Assembly: GCA_034422835.1 (NCBI GenBank)
Contig: DAOUJJ010000003.1
Coordinates: 62,001-126,000, forward strand
Source of the DNA: VXMO01 sp034422835
Lineage (GTDB): Bacteria; Chloroflexota; Dehalococcoidia; UBA6926
Direction: 5' to 3'
DNA length: 64,000 nt
The position numbers and the translations under genes were made by a program. Every line of letters begins with the position of its first letter. Positions within the stretch are counted from its first letter, which is position 1. The notes below the pieces were generated by a model. That model did not search any database. It worked only from the letters and a program-made list of their open reading frames with translations, and was not told the DNA's origin. This document shows, piece after piece, positions 61,136 through 64,000 of the stretch.

Positions 61136-61804
61136 ATGGTTGAGTTGATTGGACTGGCGGGCGTTCTCGTAGGAGCCTATTTGATCGGTTCCCTTCCAAC
61201 ATCCGTCATCATGTCACGGCTGGTCGCCGGTGTTGACGTGCGTGATCTGGGAACCAAAAACCCCGGGGCGGCCAACGTGTTCCGGGAGATTGATCCCCGT
61301 GTAGGCGTCTTCGTTGCCGTCGTTGACATACTCAAAGGACTCTTGCCAGTCCTGATTGCCGACCGCGTTCTTGATCTTGGTCCAACGGGAGGAGTGATTG
61401 CAGGAGCGGGCGCTCTTTGGGGCCACCAGTATTCCGTCTTTTTGAAGTTCAGGGGCGGGGCCGGTTTGGCCGCTGCATTTGGGGGTATATGCGGACTCAT
61501 GCTGGGCCCGGCAGCCGTGGCGGGCCTTGTGGGTTTGCCCATGTTGCTCCTGACGAAGAACATGGGCTGGACAGGCGGCGTTACAATCGCCATCGCATTC
61601 GGTATGACCGCGGTGTCAACCTTGATGGACATTGAGTTGCCCGAACTCATAGCGGTAGAGAGTGCCGCGTATCTATACGGAGGGGTGGTTATAGGTCTCC
61701 TTCTTGCGTTGCCCTTCTGGCTGCGGAAGCTCTTCGAGCTTCGCGCCGCACGCGGCGGAGGCGCCGCACGCGATGCTTCGTCGACCATGGAGGACCAAAC
61801 ATGA
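61136..61804 (+). CDS. plsY: PlsY-family glycerol-3-phosphate acyltransferase
   Basis: 222 residues, about five transmembrane segments. GSLPTSVIMSRLVAGVDVRDLGTKNPGAANVFREIDP corresponds to the PlsY motif with G-(S/T)-(G/K)-N-x-G-A-x-N, and later HQYSVFLKFRGGAGLAAAFGG to the KGGKG-type motif 3, here altered to KFRGGAG. PlsY uses acyl-phosphate to acylate glycerol 3-phosphate, the first step of phospholipid synthesis. GGAGGAA precedes the ATG. Its 3' end overlaps the convergent flippase-like gene by 116 bases. The divergence leaves a small doubt about activity. Confidence 0.8.
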   Translation: MVELIGLAGVLVGAYLIGSLPTSVIMSRLVAGVDVRDLGTKNPGAANVFREIDPRVGVFVAVVDILKGLLPVLIADRVLDLGPTGGVIAGAGALWGHQYSVFLKFRGGAGLAAAFGGICGLMLGPAAVAGLVGLPMLLLTKNMGWTGGVTIAIAFGMTAVSTLMDIELPELIAVESAAYLYGGVVIGLLLALPFWLRKLFELRAARGGGAARDASSTMEDQT

Positions 61805-62729
61805 TCAGGGTGCCAATCGCGATGATAATCGGCGGGATGAAGAAGCCCGCATGGATAATGAGACCGAACGCCAACGCCGCCTCTTTGCCGACGCCGTAGA
61901 ATCCCAGGAAAGCAACCGCGGCTGCCTCAAACGGGCCGATGCCGGAGGGCAGGCCCGGCAAGATTGACCCCAATGTCATCGTGCCCAGCACCACCACGTA
62001 GATGATGACGTAGACCTCAAGGATGTTCTCGGAATTATTTGGCATGATCCCGTTGTTGAATGCCACAAGGGAGGCGGCTAACCCCAGTGTCATCCACGTC
62101 ACGAGCGTTACACCCATCACGGAGGCCAGTTTCCCCGGCTGAGCGATGAGTTCCTGCCACGCCGCTGAATACGTTCGCACGACGGGGAACCGGTCGAACC
62201 ACGTGATCTTGTGGGTGTACAGGGAAAGCACCGCGACAGAGACAAGCACGCCGACTAACACAAGAATGATCACGCTAAGATATCCCGCGCCCCCCGGCGC
62301 GAATATCGCGAAACCAACTGCAATGCTTCCGAGCGTGATTGCGAGGTCCGACACACGACCCAAGACGATGGATGCGAGCACCGCCCCCCTGTCATACCCT
62401 TCCCTCAGGGCGATGTATCCGAATTGAATCGGTTCTGCGACGACGCGAATTGGCGTGAGATTATTCAGGCCCTGGCCGGTGTTCTCTACGAAGAAGAGCA
62501 GTGTTGCGGTCGGCGCTCGACCATGGAAGAGCATTCTCCACCGGACAGCGCGAATGGCGTTACTGGCAACGACGACACTCATAACGGGGATCATCAGGAA
62601 CCAATTGAACTCTGAGAGCTGCTGCAGCAGCTCGGCCCACTGAACCTCACGAACAATAATGTAGGCAACCCCTACTCCAAGGGCTATGCCAATGAGGATT
62701 CGCCCATAAAGCCAGACTTGCCTTAGCAT
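61689..62729 (-). CDS. Flippase-like/UPF0104 integral membrane protein (lysylphosphatidylglycerol synthase TM type)
   Basis: 346 residues with about eight transmembrane segments. VVASNAIRAVRWRMLF near 55-70, LNNLTPIRVVAEPIQFGYIA and LPGLPSGIGPFEAAAVAFLGFYGV are the three landmarks of the lysylphosphatidylglycerol synthase transmembrane domain (UPF0104) family. The cytosolic tail is very Arg-rich (RRLRRVRREARRASAARRA) and overlaps plsY, so its exact end is uncertain. Members translocate or modify lipids; substrate not known. Confidence 0.8.
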   Translation of the reverse strand: MLRQVWLYGRILIGIALGVGVAYIIVREVQWAELLQQLSEFNWFLMIPVMSVVVASNAIRAVRWRMLFHGRAPTATLLFFVENTGQGLNNLTPIRVVAEPIQFGYIALREGYDRGAVLASIVLGRVSDLAITLGSIAVGFAIFAPGGAGYLSVIILVLVGVLVSVAVLSLYTHKITWFDRFPVVRTYSAAWQELIAQPGKLASVMGVTLVTWMTLGLAASLVAFNNGIMPNNSENILEVYVIIYVVVLGTMTLGSILPGLPSGIGPFEAAAVAFLGFYGVGKEAALAFGLIIHAGFFIPPIIIAIGTLIMFGPPWSTKHRVRRLRRVRREARRASAARRATQEGDL

Positions 62730-62813
62730 GTGTGGTTCCTGCCTCTATCGTAGAGTATGAAATCACAGCGTGCTACGTGTGATTGCGACAAGGTTGTGCC
62801 CGCAGCCTGCGTA

Positions 62814-63965
62814 TCATCCACTCCTTTTGGCGAGCGAACGAAGCCGATTCCCCTCTTCCTCCGGCGCCGTGCGGAGTCGCGCGTACCGGGATTGAGCGCC
62901 GTCAGGCGTCTCGCGCTCAGAAACATGCATGGAACGGGAGGCCTCCAGCAGGAGCTCTACGCCTCCCAGGAAATCACTGATGGCGATGTTTTCCGCTTGA
63001 ATGGAATCCTCGCCGAATCCGTTGTGATAGTGGGCCAATGGGAACGCGACGCCGGTGGATTCATAGCCGTGCGCGACAAAAACCGATGCTTCGCACACAC
63101 CGCCGGACATCAGTTGCCGTTGAACAGGAATGGGTGGGTCCCGACGCTGAAGCGTTGCCCGGGCCGCTTGCAAGACGGCTTCGGCGGACTGCGAAAAAGT
63201 GGAAAGCGCGTCGCCGACGCGGATGACGGGGCCGTTTCCCTGTTCTGCGCCGGGGAGTGTCCTGGAGGATTCTATCGAGACGACGAGCGTTTCTTTGGGG
63301 AGAGATCCGGCGGCGGCCAACAGGCGCGCTCCTATGAGGCCATCCTCTTCTGCGCATGTGAATACGCCGATTACGTCAACCGGCTCATCTTCAGCGACCA
63401 GCGTCTCCAGAATGCTCAAAGTGGTGGCGCAGCCCGCAAGATCGTCGAGGGCACGCGCAAATATCCTGGTGTCGCCCAATTCATAATCGACGAGGTCAAA
63501 GACGGCAAAAGCGGGCAGAGCGAGCTCATTCTGCTCCACTAAATCGGCGTAGAGAACTCGCGTTTCCGGATCGCTGTCCTGGCCGGTCGTTTGGGCGGCG
63601 CATGATGAGCCGTCGGCGCAGTGGACGACAAGGTCAACCTGCTGTTCGTAGATGACGTCCGAGACGCGGCCAAGCATCTTCAGGGTCAACCGCCGGCCGT
63701 CGACATCAATGATCTCAAACCCCGGGTGGTCCATGTGGGCGACGAGGGCGATGGGGCGTCCTTCGACAAGCTCAGGGTGACCGGGTGATTCGTTCCGTCG
63801 AGTCAGCCGGGCGATGATATTGCCGTAGTCGTCCTGCTCGTACGGAATCTCCGCGTCCGTGAGGATACGTTCAACTTCACGGGCTACCTTGTCCTCGAAA
63901 TATGACGTGGCGGGGTGGCGGCAAAGCGCTGCCAGGATTTCCAGCGATCTGGGGGTTTCTTGCAT
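62814..63965 (-). CDS. M42-like metallopeptidase
   Basis: 383 residues. The co-catalytic metal ligands of the M42/M20 clan are visible: His in VAHMDHPGFE, Asp in ARALDDLAGC, Glu-Glu in FTCAEEDGLIGA, Asp/Glu in VSIESSRTLP and His in PLAHYHNGFGED. Usual activity is aminopeptidase or deblocking of peptides. Residues ~58-67 (ESPGHPELVEGR region) lie exactly on a copy of the dispersed CACCCTGAGC...TCGAAGG repeat at 63758-63780, inserted in frame just before the first metal ligand. Activity of this copy should be viewed with care. The start is the first Met. Confidence 0.82.
   Translation of the reverse strand: MQETPRSLEILAALCRHPATSYFEDKVAREVERILTDAEIPYEQDDYGNIIARLTRRNESPGHPELVEGRPIALVAHMDHPGFEIIDVDGRRLTLKMLGRVSDVIYEQQVDLVVHCADGSSCAAQTTGQDSDPETRVLYADLVEQNELALPAFAVFDLVDYELGDTRIFARALDDLAGCATTLSILETLVAEDEPVDVIGVFTCAEEDGLIGARLLAAAGSLPKETLVVSIESSRTLPGAEQGNGPVIRVGDALSTFSQSAEAVLQAARATLQRRDPPIPVQRQLMSGGVCEASVFVAHGYESTGVAFPLAHYHNGFGEDSIQAENIAISDFLGGVELLLEASRSMHVSERETPDGAQSRYARLRTAPEEEGNRLRSLAKRSG
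63758..63780. repeat. Dispersed repeat inside a coding sequence
   Basis: CTTCGACAAGCTCAGGGTGA, an inverted copy of the CACCCTGAGC-type family that otherwise sits between genes. It adds about 10 codons (SPGHPELVEGR) to the M42-like peptidase gene. Confidence 0.8.
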
Positions 63966-64000
63966 GAGTTCACTGCTCCAGGGCGAAGTGATTGCTTGTG

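Overview
The window is 64 kb of GC-rich bacterial chromosome, gene-dense on both strands, with no phage, transposase, rRNA operon or CRISPR array. The best guess for the source is a Chloroflexota lineage near the SAR202/Dehalococcoidia, probably marine or environmental. This rests on gene content and style (T-box leucine operon, citramalate synthase, type I-beta DAHP synthase, Ni-superoxide dismutase, the tRNA-Thr/tuf/rpmG/secE/nusG order, and the hairpin repeats between genes). It is an inference; no database was searched.

Layout. 1-10.5 kb: an incomplete VWA lipoprotein, a repeat-filled gap, a thiolase-like protein, a nuclease-like protein, a cation exchanger, ftsH, larB, a lipoprotein and a hydrolase. 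10.5-13.4 kb: selD read through an in-frame UGA, a JAMM protease, a small membrane protein and a Panacea toxin-antitoxin pair. 13.4-24.7 kb: a minus-strand branched-chain amino acid operon (ilvB-ilvN-ilvC-leuA-leuC-leuD-leuB-cimA-unknown) behind a leucine-type T-box with promoter and terminator. 24.8-28 kb: a ComFC-like phosphoribosyltransferase, a PurM/HypE-like protein and a glycosyltransferase. 28-32.4 kb: an aromatic amino acid block (aroF, tRNA-Tyr, a B3/B4-TyrRS fusion, pheA) headed by a Tyr/Phe-rich leader peptide and hairpin, an apparent attenuator. 32.4-35.3 kb: small genes, then sodN, its protease sodX and a peroxiredoxin whose catalytic residue is encoded by UGA. 35.4-42 kb: McrBC, two tandem MFS exporters and a lipoyl-pathway acyltransferase. 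42-49.5 kb: an S1-domain protein, clpC, radA, larE and larC. 49.7-54.1 kb: secreted proteins built from duplicated cadherin/EF-hand modules, with an unusual poly-G element. 54.1-58.9 kb: two tRNA-Thr genes, tuf, rpmG, secE, nusG, rplK, rplA, rplJ and rplL. 58.9-64 kb: radC, a PerM-type protein, plsY, a flippase-like protein and an M42-like peptidase.

How the parts fit. Selenium appears twice (selenocysteine SelD and a selenocysteine peroxiredoxin) and nickel twice (Ni-SOD/SodX; LarB, LarC and LarE for the nickel-pincer cofactor). Superoxide and peroxide removal sit side by side. Two amino acid blocks each appear to sense their own charged tRNA, one by T-box and one by leader peptide. Short repeat families fill most longer gaps, and in two places appear to have become coding sequence.
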